Source: Branchiostoma floridae
Taxonomy: Eukaryota > Chordata > Leptocardii > Amphioxiformes > Branchiostomatidae
Direction: 5' to 3'
Length of the DNA stretch: 36,916 nt
NCBI RefSeq assembly: GCF_000003815.2
Contig: NC_049981.1
Coordinates: 19,789,292 to 19,826,207 of the forward strand
The notes under the pieces are model-generated. The model was not told the DNA's origin, did no database searches, and was given only the letters and a program-made list of their open reading frames with translations. Shown here piece after piece: positions 18,535 through 29,490 of this stretch. A program made the position numbers and the translations under genes. Positions within the stretch are counted from its first letter, which is position 1. Each line of letters starts with the position of its first letter.

Positions 18535-21500
18535 AACAAAACAAAAAGATATGCACAGGAGGACACATGCACATACACAAATACACATTACATACACAAA
18601 CATGCACACACACACATGCATTCACACACACACACACATATACAGAAGGACACAAACATTATCCAAAACATTATTGAAACAAAACCTATCTTTACCTTGT
18701 AGAGTGAGTCCTGGCTGGGGTTGTTCCTGATGCCCTGCTCAAACTTGAGCTGCCCAACAGTCTTCATACCAGACCACTTGTCCTTCTCAGCCAACAGGAG
18801 GGTGGTCAGGGGGTTGTAGAGTCTAGGCACTTGGACTGGGCACCAAGTACGCACAAACACTATATCTGTGGGATAGAACAGAGTGAGGTAAGGGGGTTGT
18901 ACTGTTGGGTCACTTGTACACACAAGCCCTATATTGGTGGGATAGAACAGGAGGGTGGAAAGAGGGTTGGGGCACTTGGACTGCGCACCATGAGCACACT
19001 ATGTTTTCAATACAGATCATGAACAAAGTCATGACAACACAGAAAGACAAGGAAATAGTAGAAGAAGAGCATCCCAGGGCTCTATGCTATAAACAATGAG
19101 CTTTAAAGATAAAATACCACTTCTGTCGATAAAGATTACGTACCACTTAGTCTGATTTTGTCCTCAAATGTGGCCCTGAAGGCCCCTTCTGGAGCCTTGA
19201 TAGCTTTCTTGATGGTCCCCCTGATGCCACTGACTGTCCTCACTGTGGCTCCTTCAAACTTGGCCACCTCCAAGATGGAGTTAAACATGTCCTGTAAACA
19301 GAAACAAAAACAAAACATGTTTCTACAGGAATTTAGGATTTACTTATGTTCACCTTCCTAATGATGCAAGTATGAAATTCCCATCATTTATCGCTATTGA
19401 AATATAATCTATGTACAAATGAGGTATTCAATTGCATAGTATATGTTCCTCTCATTCTTAGTAACATATGTCACATGTTTGAGACTCCTATCATGGAATA
19501 CAGCATTTCTATAAAATTTCCTCATTTAGCTCATGATTTACATAATTAGCATCTAGTCTTAAGGGCTGGAAATCAGGACCCTTTTTGTTTGGAATGCAAA
19601 AGACCTGGTATTTGGTGATGGTGATAATAATGATGAAACACTGCATCCATGGATGTGGCCAGTTGCATCCTTACAAAAAAAGGTCTAAAAGGGTGGCAAG
19701 GATACCTTGATAAAGGCTGTGTTCTTGTATATTTTGAGTGGGTACCCCGTCAGCTTCAGTTTCTTCACAATGTTGACAGACTTGTCCAGTTCCACCACAA
19801 CTCCAGTGGTGGCTATCCTGAAGTCTGATGACCGATCCCCGACTGACTGGACACACAGGACGCCTGTGCCCTGTGGGGTGATGGGACCTGGGTATGGACA
19901 GGGCATGGCTGGTTAAACCAGGTCATTCCTTATCATGTTCTTACTAGTACTACTGGTGGGAAGCGGTGCAGAAAATTCAGGTCTAGGTGTATACATGAAT
20001 ATGTCAGGTCCTGGTCCGTACCTGACCCTGATTATGGAAGCATCATATCATATTCTGGAAAAGGAGGCACTGGTACAGGTTTCTGTGTCGCAGATTATGT
20101 TCAAATTGTACATTGGAATAATATTGTTTATAGAGTGCCTTTAAATCATTTGTGCTTGAAAAAAAACACATCAGGGTTCTGGCTGCCTCTGCTCATCCAT
20201 TTTATTTTGTAATTTCCTTTCTAACCAGATGGAACTAGATAATAGTACAATTAACAAAATGAGCACCCAGCTGCAGTACCAACGTACCCCAGATGGTGGC
20301 GCTGCAGTGCAGGTGCTCTGGAGTGTACTTCAGCAGGCGGTTGCGCATGTTGTGGTCCTGGATGCTGTACAGTGGAACGCTCTGAAATCGTCTCCAGCCG
20401 ACAGAGAAGATGAGGGGGTCACGCGTCTTTAAGATTCTCTTGTGCCAACGATGCTTCTTCAGCCGCATCTGAAAGAAAATTAGCATGAAATTAGAATGAA
20501 ATATGGATTAAAGAAATTGTTTCCTTTGAGATCTTTGACATCTCTATTCAACATACCCCTGTGCAGACTTCTTGAGTCTAAATTGTGCTGCTATCTACAT
20601 GAACACACATTCTGGGAGATTTACACTTCAGTCGTGCAAGAAGATATCTGGTTAGAATAGAGTACTACCTCTTTTCTTATCAAAACAAAGATCGTCGTCG
20701 TCGTATCCATTTTTGATTATACTGCTGCTGGGATCCCTGAGACAGGAGTAGGCAGCAGTCAGATAGTCTTCGCACTGATGGCGCTGATTTTAATACCAGT
20801 CCTATATAAATGTTTCCATCTTCTAAATTTTGACTTTTGTGGCAGGGATAACATGGTTTTAGTAACAGAATAAGTCAAAACGTTTAATACTCAAGTGTAA
20901 GTCTATTCAGGTACAGTAATCAATACATTTCTATCCTGTATTTTGGACCTGTACCTAAATAATTTTCATGGTACTGTAACCAGTACCCAGTACGTACCGG
21001 TACACATCCCTAGTATGAACACCTGTGTTCTCACCTGCACATATCCCACACTGTCCTCACCACTCATCAGGGCACCGATGATCACAGGGTACGAGGCGTC
21101 AAAGTTGGTCACAAACTCGCAGGGCATGTCAGGCACCTCCAGTCGGACGTACATCCCTGGGCGGTAACCCTCGTACTGGGCACGGGTCTCCGCATCCATG
21201 TCCTCAAACTCTGCCCGGTTCATCTGAATAGTGTTTGTAGTCATACAGTCATTGTACAATCGATACACAAACCTGCTTGAAAATCCTACAACATCAAAAT
21301 TCTACAAAAGCCTAGAATGAATGTGATCACACCCTAAACTGTGGAGTGCCCTCTTACCTGTGCTTGCTGCTCTAACTCTTGTTTCAGGCTGTCATAGTAA
21401 GACTCTCCTCCTTCCTCATTGTCATACTCAGCATTAAACAGCTCCTTCAGTTTCCTCTTCTTCTCCAGCAGCTTCTCTCGTGCTGTCTTCTCTTCTGATG

Positions 21501-24500
21501 GTGTCTATGGTGAAATGAGGGTGATTTGGAAAAAAAGACACTCAGGTTTTTTAATTACAAAATCAAATATGTCTACAAGTACAAATTGTATAAAGATGAT
21601 CAAAGAAATAATAATATCATTGATTAGATAGAAAAGAAGTGAGACTTTACATTTGGCAGGAAGTTAAAACATCAGGAAGAAAGTTATTTCCAGCCTTCTG
21701 CTTCCTTACTACATCATTGAAAGTTAGACATCAATGTACAAACATGTAATAAGATACACAAAAGTTACTTCAGCAGCTGGATAGATTTATTACACCTATC
21801 CAGTTGCTTGTAACATTTGCATTGTACTCCTTCCTTACTGTTTGCATTTCCTATCTACAATTTGGGTACCAAGCAACTATAAAAAAAGAGTTAAGTGTGT
21901 AGTTCTATGTGCAGCTTCTTAAATCACCTGTCCACCATTCTGGTCCTCCTGATTATCCTTCTGGTCTTCCCCTCCCTCAGCCTCCTCTTCTTCTGTCTGT
22001 GCAGTATGTGTCTCCCCAGTTTCAAGGTCCTCAAAGTCCCCATACAGAGCCTCGTCCTCTTCTAACTGCCTCTTTGCATCCTGGGTACCCCAGTCTCCGG
22101 TCACAAAACAGTCCTTGATCAAATCGTAGATCTAGAAGGCAACATGTTAGATAAGGGTGAAAATCTTAAATGAAAGCCTGAGCAACTTGATCTTTAACAA
22201 TGAGCTTTTGGAAGTTAATTGTAGGTCTTCAGTTTGTTTGTTTGTTTGTTAAGGCCTTTGTAGTAACTAGTTTCCTTCCTGTTTCAGAAGGACTAAGAGA
22301 GTATGTTTTTCACAGGAAGGGGTGACTTGGCCTTCCTTTTTAACATGCTCAAATACCCCAATTTCATGTCCCTTCCAAAAGACAGGTGCAACTCCAACCG
22401 TGATGCCCTGTGAGGTTGCTACCAATTGAGCTACAGGGACCATCCCTAGATATTGTCTGTACCCAAAAAATCTTTACCTCTTCAAACTCTCTGGCATCCC
22501 CTGTTGCAATGGGAAACTTGGCACAGTCCAGATCATTGGGTCCTCCACTCCTTCCTTCACCCTTTTTTGTTGTTCTTTTAAACAATCCACCAAGTTCATC
22601 ATCTTCCTCATCTGTTGAAAGATCAATTCATTGATCAACCACTGATGCAATCAATCAAATGTTTAATCAGGACATCACAAATTGAAAAGAAGCATATACT
22701 GAAGTTAAGATTTCACCAATAGACATATCCCATATCCCCCACCTCCATCAAAATAAAGAAATGCAAAATAACAACATTTGAAGGACATGCTACTATGTAA
22801 AGCACAGTGATTGCAATATAACATGGACAATCAGGACCAGTAGTGACCAGTACTAGAGTAATTCTCCTACCTGAAGACTCGTCCTCAGCCACTCTTCCGT
22901 ATACCAGTTTCCTCAGGTTTGGTGTGTCTGCTTGGCGACGCAGGAACGCATCTGTCGCCTTCTGTGAAAGATTTTCCTTCCACTTCAAAGCGCCCTCTGT
23001 CTCCATGGGAAGAACTGCACTTGTGTCATCTGGGGTAATCCTTTCATCTTCCTCCTCCTCCTCTCCATCCTCATCGACAGAACTTTCCTCTTGATCATCT
23101 TCATCATCATTATCGTTATCACCATAATCATCATCATCTTCATCACCATCACCATCATCATCTAACTCACTCCCTGCATTCTCATCCATATCCTCCCCAC
23201 CAGAGGAATTAGACATGTTGGAATTCCTTTCAGAATCTGAATCCTCACTCTCTGAATGTACCTCCTTTGCTTTTTGTCTTACTTTGGCCACTGTTTTGGA
23301 TATACCAACTTCTGTAGCTGTTTCTCTGGGTGTATGTTTTGTCCTTAAGGAGTCTCTCCCCATCTTTGTGGAAGCATGTTTCTCCTTAGCAGTTTCCATG
23401 GCAACATCCATCTCATCATCTTCACTTTTGTCATCCTGCTCCTCCTCTGATTCATCTTCGCCAGTGTTGTCTTCTTTCTCTGTTATTTTCACAGTTTTTG
23501 AGGAAGCAGTTGTTTTGGGAACTTGTGCTTTTCCTGAAGGGTGTAGTATATCCCAATCCACTTCCAGGTCATCATCGCTGTCAGCAAAAGCATAACCATC
23601 TTTCTCCTGTCCCGTCTGGGAGATCGAAATTCTTTTCTTTGATGCATGACCATCTCCAGGTGTTCTGAAGGACACTTCTGCATCCACCTGTGTCATTCCA
23701 TCTTCATCCTGGACAGAATGAAAATCAAATTCAGTGGCCGGGATGAGCAACAATTCATTTTCCCATGCTCTATATACCAGTTTGAGGATGATGTTAACCT
23801 TAGGACTAATTGATCTAAACATGACAAGAAATTGATGAAGATATGCTTTCATTAGATGAAATGACAGATTTGACAACAAAAATTGATATCACGGGTGGAT
23901 AAAGTGGACTAGCTTAATCTGCATGCTGCCTGGGTACTGTTCAGTACTGTTAAGTTAAAATCTTTACACACCAGTTTGTATCTTGTTGTCATCAGCATTC
24001 ACATACCTCATCTTCATCATCTTCCTCCTCATCACTGCTGTCCTCTCCTCCCTCCTCCTCTTCCTCTTCCTCAAACACTGCCCTCCTCCTGGTCCTTCCT
24101 GTTGTCTCATCAGTCACCATCTCTTCCTCTGGTCCTGATGATGAGCTGCTGGTCATAACAACAAACATTAGCTGTCATTTCTGCTGTCTCGGTATATATT
24201 TGACATCTGCACGTGCATCAATTTTCGGGCTAGCAACACTCACTGTAAAAACATACTATTACTGAAACAGGAAAGAAGTTTACTGACTAGACACTAAAAG
24301 GTCTGACTACACGAACTGCAGGTATTTTGTTTTGGCAACTAGTTTATAAGCAAGGTAACTAGTGAAACCTTCACTTAGTTTATTCTTCAGCTGCCAAGGT
24401 TTACCTTTCCATCTGTGTGGACGTGACAGGGACAGATCCTCTGAAGATGCTGACTTCGCTAGCAGCCATCTTGGTGTCGATGGTGTGTTTGGTGTCAATG

Positions 24501-27500
24501 ATGGAAGATACCAACTCATGGGTCGAACCAGGGGTGATCTAGGGATGAAGAAAAACTCCACTGTAATCAAGTCAAGCATTCACTACCTCAGGGTACAATC
24601 ATTTCACAAAATGAAAAATCAATTATTTTGGCTGGTCACAGTTTTATTGTACCAAATAACTATAGTTCAATTTCTTTCAAGGAAAAATTGCTAACAATCT
24701 GGCAAATTTGCTGATCCTGTTGTCAGAGATCCTGGTTGGAGTTTCTGTCTGCATAAAATCCAATCAAGATGTCAACAATGTGTTAGGGTGGTCTCCCAGT
24801 TATGAATCCTAAAATTCACATTAATCTATTGACATTAAGAGACATGAATCAAAGTTTAAAAACTTTGACTGTCTTAAATAAAAAAACTCGTACCTTTACG
24901 GACTCTGATCAGGACCTCTACAGGTGGAAACAAATTTGCAATATCTACCCTGACACATGCATGATAATGTCATATCTACTTATCTGCATACTGTTTGAAC
25001 TTAAAGTCACCAGGCTACCATTCAAACTTGACAGTCATTACCTCCTCAGGTTCCTTCTGGTGAGAATGGCTCCCTCCCAGGTCGATGTACACAGCGTCCT
25101 TGTCATACACGATCCCCCCCACCCCAGAGAAGGGAGCGTAGATCAGTCGCTCCTTCTGGTTCAGCGCTCGCTTCTTCTCCTTGTCAGGGAGAGGACAGGG
25201 GTCGGGCAGCATGCTGACGTCTCGGACTACAAAGTCTCCACAACCTGGAAAGGTGGCAACATGGTATCGTGGTTAGGGTCTAAAATCTCAAGGTTTTAGT
25301 TCTGAATCCCTGATAGGCCCCAGCATTGTGCTCTTGGGAAAGGCACCTAACACATACTTCCTCACTTGAGTCGGCAAAATGCGTACCTAGCTTTTACTAC
25401 ATTTAAGAGCTACAAAGTCTCCACAACCTGGACAGCAAGGCAAGCTGTTCTCACTGTCACCCAGCAAGGTGGCAGCTGGGAAGTGGTGCCCTGCTTCACT
25501 AGGAGCCAGAAGCTTCGATAGCTGAATGTCTACTAAATGCGACTGGACCTACCGTTATACAGATGCATACAGTACAAACCCCTTGTGCTGGAGACCTTAC
25601 AAGATTAAGCACACATCTACAAAGAAGTAGTAGAAAAAGACAGAAACCACCATAGGAGTACTTTCCTCCATAGTTGTAATCAACATTATAACAAATTCTG
25701 TATCCAGATTTGGATTTGCTAGGCCAAGGCCTACCCTGAAAAAAATTCCATTTATGACTAAGGGCTAATGAGACTCAAAACAAGTAAGTAAACAGATACC
25801 TTCTGGACCACTTAGATCTCATAATGAATGCAACTTTTATTTTTATTTTTATGCTCACATCAGTTTCGAGATTCCAAGAGAATGTTATCCATCATATGAT
25901 TAAATCAACATGACCTTACTGTTAGAGAAAATTCACCTGGAATGTGCACGCTGCTGTTGGCTCTCATGTGAGCCCCACGCAGAAAACCATACAGTGCCAC
26001 CGTCCTGTCGCACTTCGGGTTCTGTCTCACGTCTTCTGGGCCGGTCAAATCTTCCATCCTACACCAAAAAAATGACAGAACTAGTCTAAATAACACTGGA
26101 CACTTCAAAACAAAATACAAGCTGTGAATATAATAATCTTACATACACTAAGATTTATATTCAACTTATAGCTGAAAACCTCAAATTTCTACTGGAAGAA
26201 CTTGCTGTGTGGTATCTTTGCTTATGCCAAAGCTTTAATTTATGGCTCCACAGACATTTGACCACTTGTTCAATTTTCTTACATGAAATCTTATCATTGG
26301 GAGTTAAATCAGTATCAAATAGACTACTTTGCAACAGACACTTTTCAGCCTGTATGCGTGCATCCATGCCATAGTAGCTGATCACTGAAGCAGTACAATA
26401 TTACATTACACGTATATTGTATGACCTGCTGGGTTGACAGCCTGTGCAGGTGAAACACACCTGTTCTCTCACTCCATCATCATGTGTGGTTATTTTTAAA
26501 AATTTTTCACACAATATTTTTTCAATGTGAAGCACACAGGATTTTCATGTTCTGCAGAGCCCACCTGTCTGCGAGGACGTAGGGGTGGGTCGTTCTCCAC
26601 TGGAGCTGGCGGAACTTCATCACGGAGATGAAGCGGCCCAAGTTGTGGATCTCAGTCTTCTGGTACTCTCCATACACCATACCAGACAGGTAGAACAACT
26701 TTGCACCCTGAAAAAAACAGGTGATCACACAGTTGATTTAGTCATACCAATACTACAGCTGCAGGTTATGTGATACGAAACCTCCTTGGTGATATGCAGC
26801 ACTGTGCAATACTTCTAATTCATATATTAGAAGAGACTACAAAACCAAAAAGAGGTAGGATAAAGGACAAGGGATGAGGACAGTTCCTCATAGAAATATC
26901 AACTTACAGGATAGACATCTGTCCAGAACCTGTGCTTGAGTCTCTTCTTGGTGTTCCTGAGCTGCTTGTTGTTCTTGAAGTGGTCCAGGTGAGTCAGCAC
27001 TCCCATGATCTTGGGGAAGCCGTGCACCTGGCAGATGTTCAGGAACTCAAAAATCTCCATCTCAAAACCAAAACTGGCATCAATCAGCACAAGAACCTGA
27101 AAAAAGGATTGTTGAGCAAATTTTCATCATCAAAGGGCTCAAAAAAATTTTGCTTACATCTAGTTTTGAAAACATATGATTATACATGTATATGTCTTGA
27201 AATGTTTAAAGACTATTCAGAGCTACATTCAAAGTAACTTTGTAAGAGATAAGAAAATGTCCAGACTATGGATTATACATAAAACATAATAACCATGTCC
27301 TAAACATAACTTTCATCCCTTTTCACCTCATTACTCAATTGATCCTGACTGGTGGCTGTGACGATAAACTGGATAGTGAATGTGTGTGAGAGAAGAGCTT
27401 TCTGATCTGAAGAGTGCAATTTTCTAGCTTGTGTGCAAAACTTCTAACATGCTCGCTTCCCATATGGGAGCCCTGGTTAACTAAATGGGATGGCAACCAG

Positions 27501-28796
27501 GCTATTAACAACCTACCAGGTCAGCAACTTTGGCAATGTCTATCATGGAGCTGATGTCATTCCCACATTCAAACAGAGTCAGTCTCCTCTTCTTGCCTGA
27601 TGGGAAAATTCAACAACTTAAACACAATGCAGTACTGGTAAAAATAGGTCTATACCGGGGTATCACAATATCAATGTATCACTAAAGTTTAAGGAGAGAG
27701 AAGGGATAAATTCATTGACTTAAAACCTTTGACAGCTAAAAGGCTGTTTTTGTACAGTGGACAAACAGGTAGGATTTCAAATGCCAGCTTAACATCAATA
27801 GCGTTAGGGTGACATGATAACATCTAGTTTAATGTGACAAGTGTTATTCTCTACTGTAGATGCACGATTCCCTTACCAGACACAATAGTGACAGGCCCCT
27901 GGATGTTGGACAGTCTCTGTTTGGTGAAATTCTTGATCAGACACTGCATCAGGGTGGACTTCCCAACCTTGGGGGGTCCCACAATCCCAACCACGATGGG
28001 AGGTGGCTCAAGCGGGGTTCTATCCACGTATGGAATATGCTGCTTCTTGGTCTTCACATCTTGAGCCCTGTCAGGGAGGGAAAATGCTCATCTTAGTGCA
28101 ATGTTGAGAGGTTTCATCTACTTGTTTTTATTTACATGTATTTCATTCACATATCTATTAAGGATCGGGCCAACTGCTGTTCACCTCTTTGTATAATCAA
28201 ATAATGGATACTACAACTACTACTACAGGATGCATTGCAAAGGAAAAGGCAAAATTTGACTCAACTAGAATTTTGAAGCCTTTGGAAGCCAATGTTGTTG
28301 ATTTTCTGTGTTGAATTTGTTTTATGATTACAAAAATTTGTTTTCATATCAAGGAGTTTAGATTTTTTCAACAGATGAGGTAAAAAGATTTTTGTCTCAA
28401 CAAGCAAATTTCAATCCAGGAACATAGATAGGGATGGGTCTTAATTGGAGACAGTTCTCCCGAACAATATAACAAATACCCGGAGCTTAATGCTTAAGTT
28501 AAATATCACTAAAATTGATCTTTCTCTATACACAAGTATGACTGATATTAACTGACTCAACTCTTGTGGGAATTGTTCACAAATACATACGTTGTGTAAA
28601 TCTAACATACAAAAAGCAGTTACCTCCTGTATTGCCTTGCCATACGCACAGCTGACTGTGCAGTGAAGGCCTTGGGGTTCCGCTGTTTGGCTGACAGGTT
28701 TTCATCCTGCGGAGTTTTTGCCTTCTTCTTCTCCTGCTTACGGCCATGCTGGCGCGCCCGGTGGGGCTTGTGACTAGCAGCGTCAAACTCACTCAT
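17308..28796 (-). CDS. BMS1: Ribosome biogenesis protein BMS1 (GTPase of the SSU processome), complete
   Basis: BMS1 binds Rcl1 and works in the nucleolus on early cleavages of the pre-rRNA for the small ribosomal subunit. Twenty coding exons join in phase: 28624-28796, 27877-28067, 27517-27596, 26908-27096, 26565-26707, 25937-26058, 25042-25244, 24405-24538, 24007-24148, 22871-23708, 22478-22611, 21928-22131, 21358-21504, 21035-21223, 20288-20468, 19706-19887, 19144-19291, 18696-18865, 18232-18387, 17308-17550. The sum is 3969 nt, about 1322 residues (family about 1180-1280). Domains: basic N-terminus, GTPase with P-loop GPPKVGKST, family-specific ECGND and THLD in place of DxxG and NKxD, a long acidic middle, the conserved C-terminal BMS1/TSR1 domain ([63 protein letters not shown]) and a basic coiled tail. 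It looks intact and functional. Confidence 0.97.
18232..18387 (-). CDS. BMS1: BMS1 exon 19
   Basis: Reads [20 protein letters not shown], then [17 protein letters not shown] and [12 protein letters not shown]. The acceptor is the AG just right of 18387; a second AG inside the exon would break the frame. Confidence 0.95.
18484..18530. repeat. (CA)n microsatellite in a BMS1 intron
   Basis: About 23 CA units, followed by further CA-rich sequence to about 18640. Long open frames here on both strands are artefacts of the repeat. Confidence 0.97.
18696..18865 (-). CDS. BMS1: BMS1 exon 18
   Basis: Reads [20 protein letters not shown], then [20 protein letters not shown] and NPSQDSLYK. Its 5' edge is repeated in the upstream intron (18885-18995). 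Confidence 0.97.
18885..18995. repeat. Tandem copies of a BMS1 exon edge in the intron
   Basis: The block gggggttgta...cacttggact...gggatagaacag at about 18808-18884 (exon 18 edge plus intron) recurs as 18891-18951 and, in part, 18952-18995. The copies are diverged. This is a local duplication of the 3' splice-site region. Confidence 0.7.
19144..19291 (-). CDS. BMS1: BMS1 exon 17
   Basis: Reads [20 protein letters not shown], then [20 protein letters not shown] and TFEDKIRLS. Confidence 0.98.
19706..19887 (-). CDS. BMS1: BMS1 exon 16
   Basis: Reads [20 protein letters not shown], then [20 protein letters not shown] and [19 protein letters not shown]. Confidence 0.98.
20288..20468 (-). CDS. 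BMS1: BMS1 exon 15
   Basis: Reads [20 protein letters not shown], then [20 protein letters not shown] and [16 protein letters not shown]. Donor gtacgt. Confidence 0.98.
20890..21012. mobile_element. Possible hAT-like element fragment, right end
   Basis: Ends gtaccggtacacatcccta, close to the terminal repeat of the hAT-like MITE at 32211-32643 (taccggtacccacccccta-type end), with similar ggacctg text before it. No matching left end or target duplication was found. Confidence 0.35.
21035..21223 (-). CDS. BMS1: BMS1 exon 14
   Basis: Reads [20 protein letters not shown], then [17 protein letters not shown] and [21 protein letters not shown] in part. Start of the C-terminal BMS1/TSR1 domain. 63 whole codons. 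Confidence 0.97.
21358..21504 (-). CDS. BMS1: BMS1 exon 13, coiled basic-acidic segment
   Basis: Reads [20 protein letters not shown], then [20 protein letters not shown] and KQELEQQAQ. 49 whole codons. Confidence 0.93.
21928..22131 (-). CDS. BMS1: BMS1 exon 12
   Basis: Reads [20 protein letters not shown], then [16 protein letters not shown], a family signature, then an acidic, glutamine-rich end. 68 whole codons. Confidence 0.95.
22290..22445 (-). mobile_element. tRNA-derived SINE remnant
   Basis: The minus strand shows a tRNA-like head with an A box (tgtagctcaattggtagc) and a degenerate B box (ggttggagttgcacc) about 35 bases on, followed by a non-tRNA tail. It cannot fold as a full tRNA. 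The left limit is uncertain. Confidence 0.6.
22478..22611 (-). CDS. BMS1: BMS1 exon 11
   Basis: Reads [20 protein letters not shown], then [19 protein letters not shown]. Conserved LGGLF motif. Confidence 0.93.
22871..23708 (-). CDS. BMS1: BMS1 exon 10, long acidic linker
   Basis: 279 codons plus one base. Begins [14 protein letters not shown]; contains [11 protein letters not shown], many SEDSDSE-like casein-kinase-2-type clusters and an almost pure Asp/Glu run (about 23050-23190), then [20 protein letters not shown] and [17 protein letters not shown]. The ALKWKENL block is a conserved BMS1 segment thought to contact Rcl1; the rest is disordered. Confidence 0.93.
24007..24148 (-). CDS. BMS1: BMS1 exon 9, acidic
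   Basis: Reads [20 protein letters not shown], then a run of Glu and Asp. The acceptor is a CAGCAG tandem, so one codon could be optional. The intron continues beyond 24149. Confidence 0.88.
24405..24538 (-). CDS. BMS1: BMS1 exon 8
   Basis: Reads [20 protein letters not shown], then [20 protein letters not shown]. Two leftover bases before gtaaac. Confidence 0.9.
25042..25244 (-). CDS. BMS1: BMS1 exon 7
   Basis: Reads [20 protein letters not shown], then [20 protein letters not shown] and [15 protein letters not shown]. Its first bases and acceptor are duplicated upstream in the intron by a SINE insertion. Confidence 0.96.
25250..25409 (+). mobile_element. 160-bp tRNA-derived SINE with a 23-bp target duplication
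   Basis: The head carries an A-box-like (atcgtggttaggg) and a B-box-like (gttctgaatccc) segment. The body contains gtgctcttgggaaaggcac, resembling the conserved central block of V-type SINEs. Both sides carry the identical 23-base direct repeat (25227-25249 and 25410-25432), which covers the 3' splice site of BMS1 exon 7. Confidence 0.75.
25937..26058 (-). CDS. BMS1: BMS1 exon 6
   Basis: Reads [20 protein letters not shown], then [12 protein letters not shown] and VHIPG, part of the beta-barrel AARP2CN-type domain after the GTPase. Confidence 0.96.
26565..26707 (-). CDS. BMS1: BMS1 exon 5, end of the GTPase domain
   Basis: Reads [20 protein letters not shown], then [17 protein letters not shown] and HPYVLADR, highly conserved in BMS1. 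Donor gtgggc. Confidence 0.97.
26908..27096 (-). CDS. BMS1: BMS1 exon 4, G4-equivalent THLD
   Basis: Reads [20 protein letters not shown], then [15 protein letters not shown] and [18 protein letters not shown] replaces NKxD. 63 whole codons. Confidence 0.97.
27517..27596 (-). CDS. BMS1: BMS1 exon 3, G3-equivalent
   Basis: Reads [20 protein letters not shown], then AKVADL. ECGND stands where ordinary GTPases have DxxG, as in other BMS1 proteins. Confidence 0.95.
27877..28067 (-). CDS. BMS1: BMS1 exon 2, P-loop
   Basis: Reads [20 protein letters not shown], then [29 protein letters not shown] is the nucleotide-binding Walker A/G1 motif. Ends ...GPVTIVSG. Confidence 0.97.
28624..28796 (-). CDS. 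BMS1: BMS1 coding exon 1 (start codon)
   Basis: ATG at 28796 begins [20 protein letters not shown], a basic, nucleolar-type N-terminus. The exon itself starts at 28802 after an actttttcgcag acceptor, so a separate 5' noncoding exon exists. Donor gtaact, two leftover bases. Confidence 0.92.
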
Positions 28797-29379
28797 ATTC
28801 TACTGCGAAAAAGTGGAATAAATTTTTTAGACATCATCATCAATTTTGTTAATTTATTCAGCCCCTTGTAGTGCCCAGTTACAAAAAGGCCAACAAGTTT
28901 CCTCGCTAGTACTTCATTTCAAGTTATGCACATGGTAACATAACTACACTATAACCAACGTAGCTATTAGTATGGAAGACTAATAACATCAGAGTTTACA
29001 TACGTTTAGATAATGCTCTTTTAGTTACGTTTTGTACACTTCGAGCAGGCTTTTCCGTAAACCCCTTCGAGCACATGGGTCGCATCGGTCTGTGCTTTGG
29101 ATCATAAGACATAAACAACAATAAGAGTCACTTTGCATGGACCCTTTTCTCTTCTTAAAAGCCTTTGACCATAAATATCATGATAAGATAGAACCACACG
29201 TACTCAAATCATGCTACTCTGCGCTTCCTTTTTTCAACCTCCTTGGTCTAAACAAGCTTGCGACACTCTGCGGCACATGTGCACCCCACCTCTAAAAAAT
29301 GATCGGTCTTTATGCACATAGAAACACCAATATACGAGGTAACCGTCATCACTGGATATAACCTATAGTTCGTCCTTAC

Positions 29380-29490
29380 CTGTTAGAGCTCTCCGGTTTA
29401 AAATACATCCATACTGTGTCCACGATTTCTGAAAAATTGAAAGTAAATCTACACAAACTTTTCCAAACACATGGGCGCCGCCATGTTGAT
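29380..29490 (-). other. BMS1 5' noncoding exon (right end approximate)
   Basis: On the minus strand ctctaacag is followed by gtaaggacg, a perfect donor. The coding exon 28624-28802 has an acceptor six bases before its ATG, so an upstream noncoding exon is required, and this is the best candidate. The start site is not visible exactly. Confidence 0.55.
29477..29488 (-). promoter_or_regulatory. YY1-like CAACATGGCGGC element at the BMS1 start
   Basis: The complement of 29477-29488 reads caacatggcggc, matching the AAnATGGCGGC core that is common at or just after the start sites of animal ribosome-biogenesis and ribosomal genes. No TATA box stands before it. Confidence 0.5.

Larger units (their letters stand above)
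17551..28623 (-). other. BMS1 introns: other content
   Basis: Besides the repeats listed separately, the introns over 300 bp (17551-18231, 18388-18695, 19292-19705, 19888-20287, 20469-21034, 21505-21927, 22132-22477, 24149-24404 with neighbours, 25245-25936, 26059-26564, 27097-27516, 28068-28623) show AT-rich unique-looking sequence. I looked for intronic C/D-box snoRNAs, which ribosome-biogenesis genes often host, and found no convincing C/D pair with a closing stem. Confidence 0.4.

Noticed and set aside
17551-28623. Intronic C/D-box snoRNAs in BMS1 (for example ATGATGA complement near 26476, GATGATGA complement near 27128)
   Set aside because: No CTGA box at a suitable distance and no closing stem.
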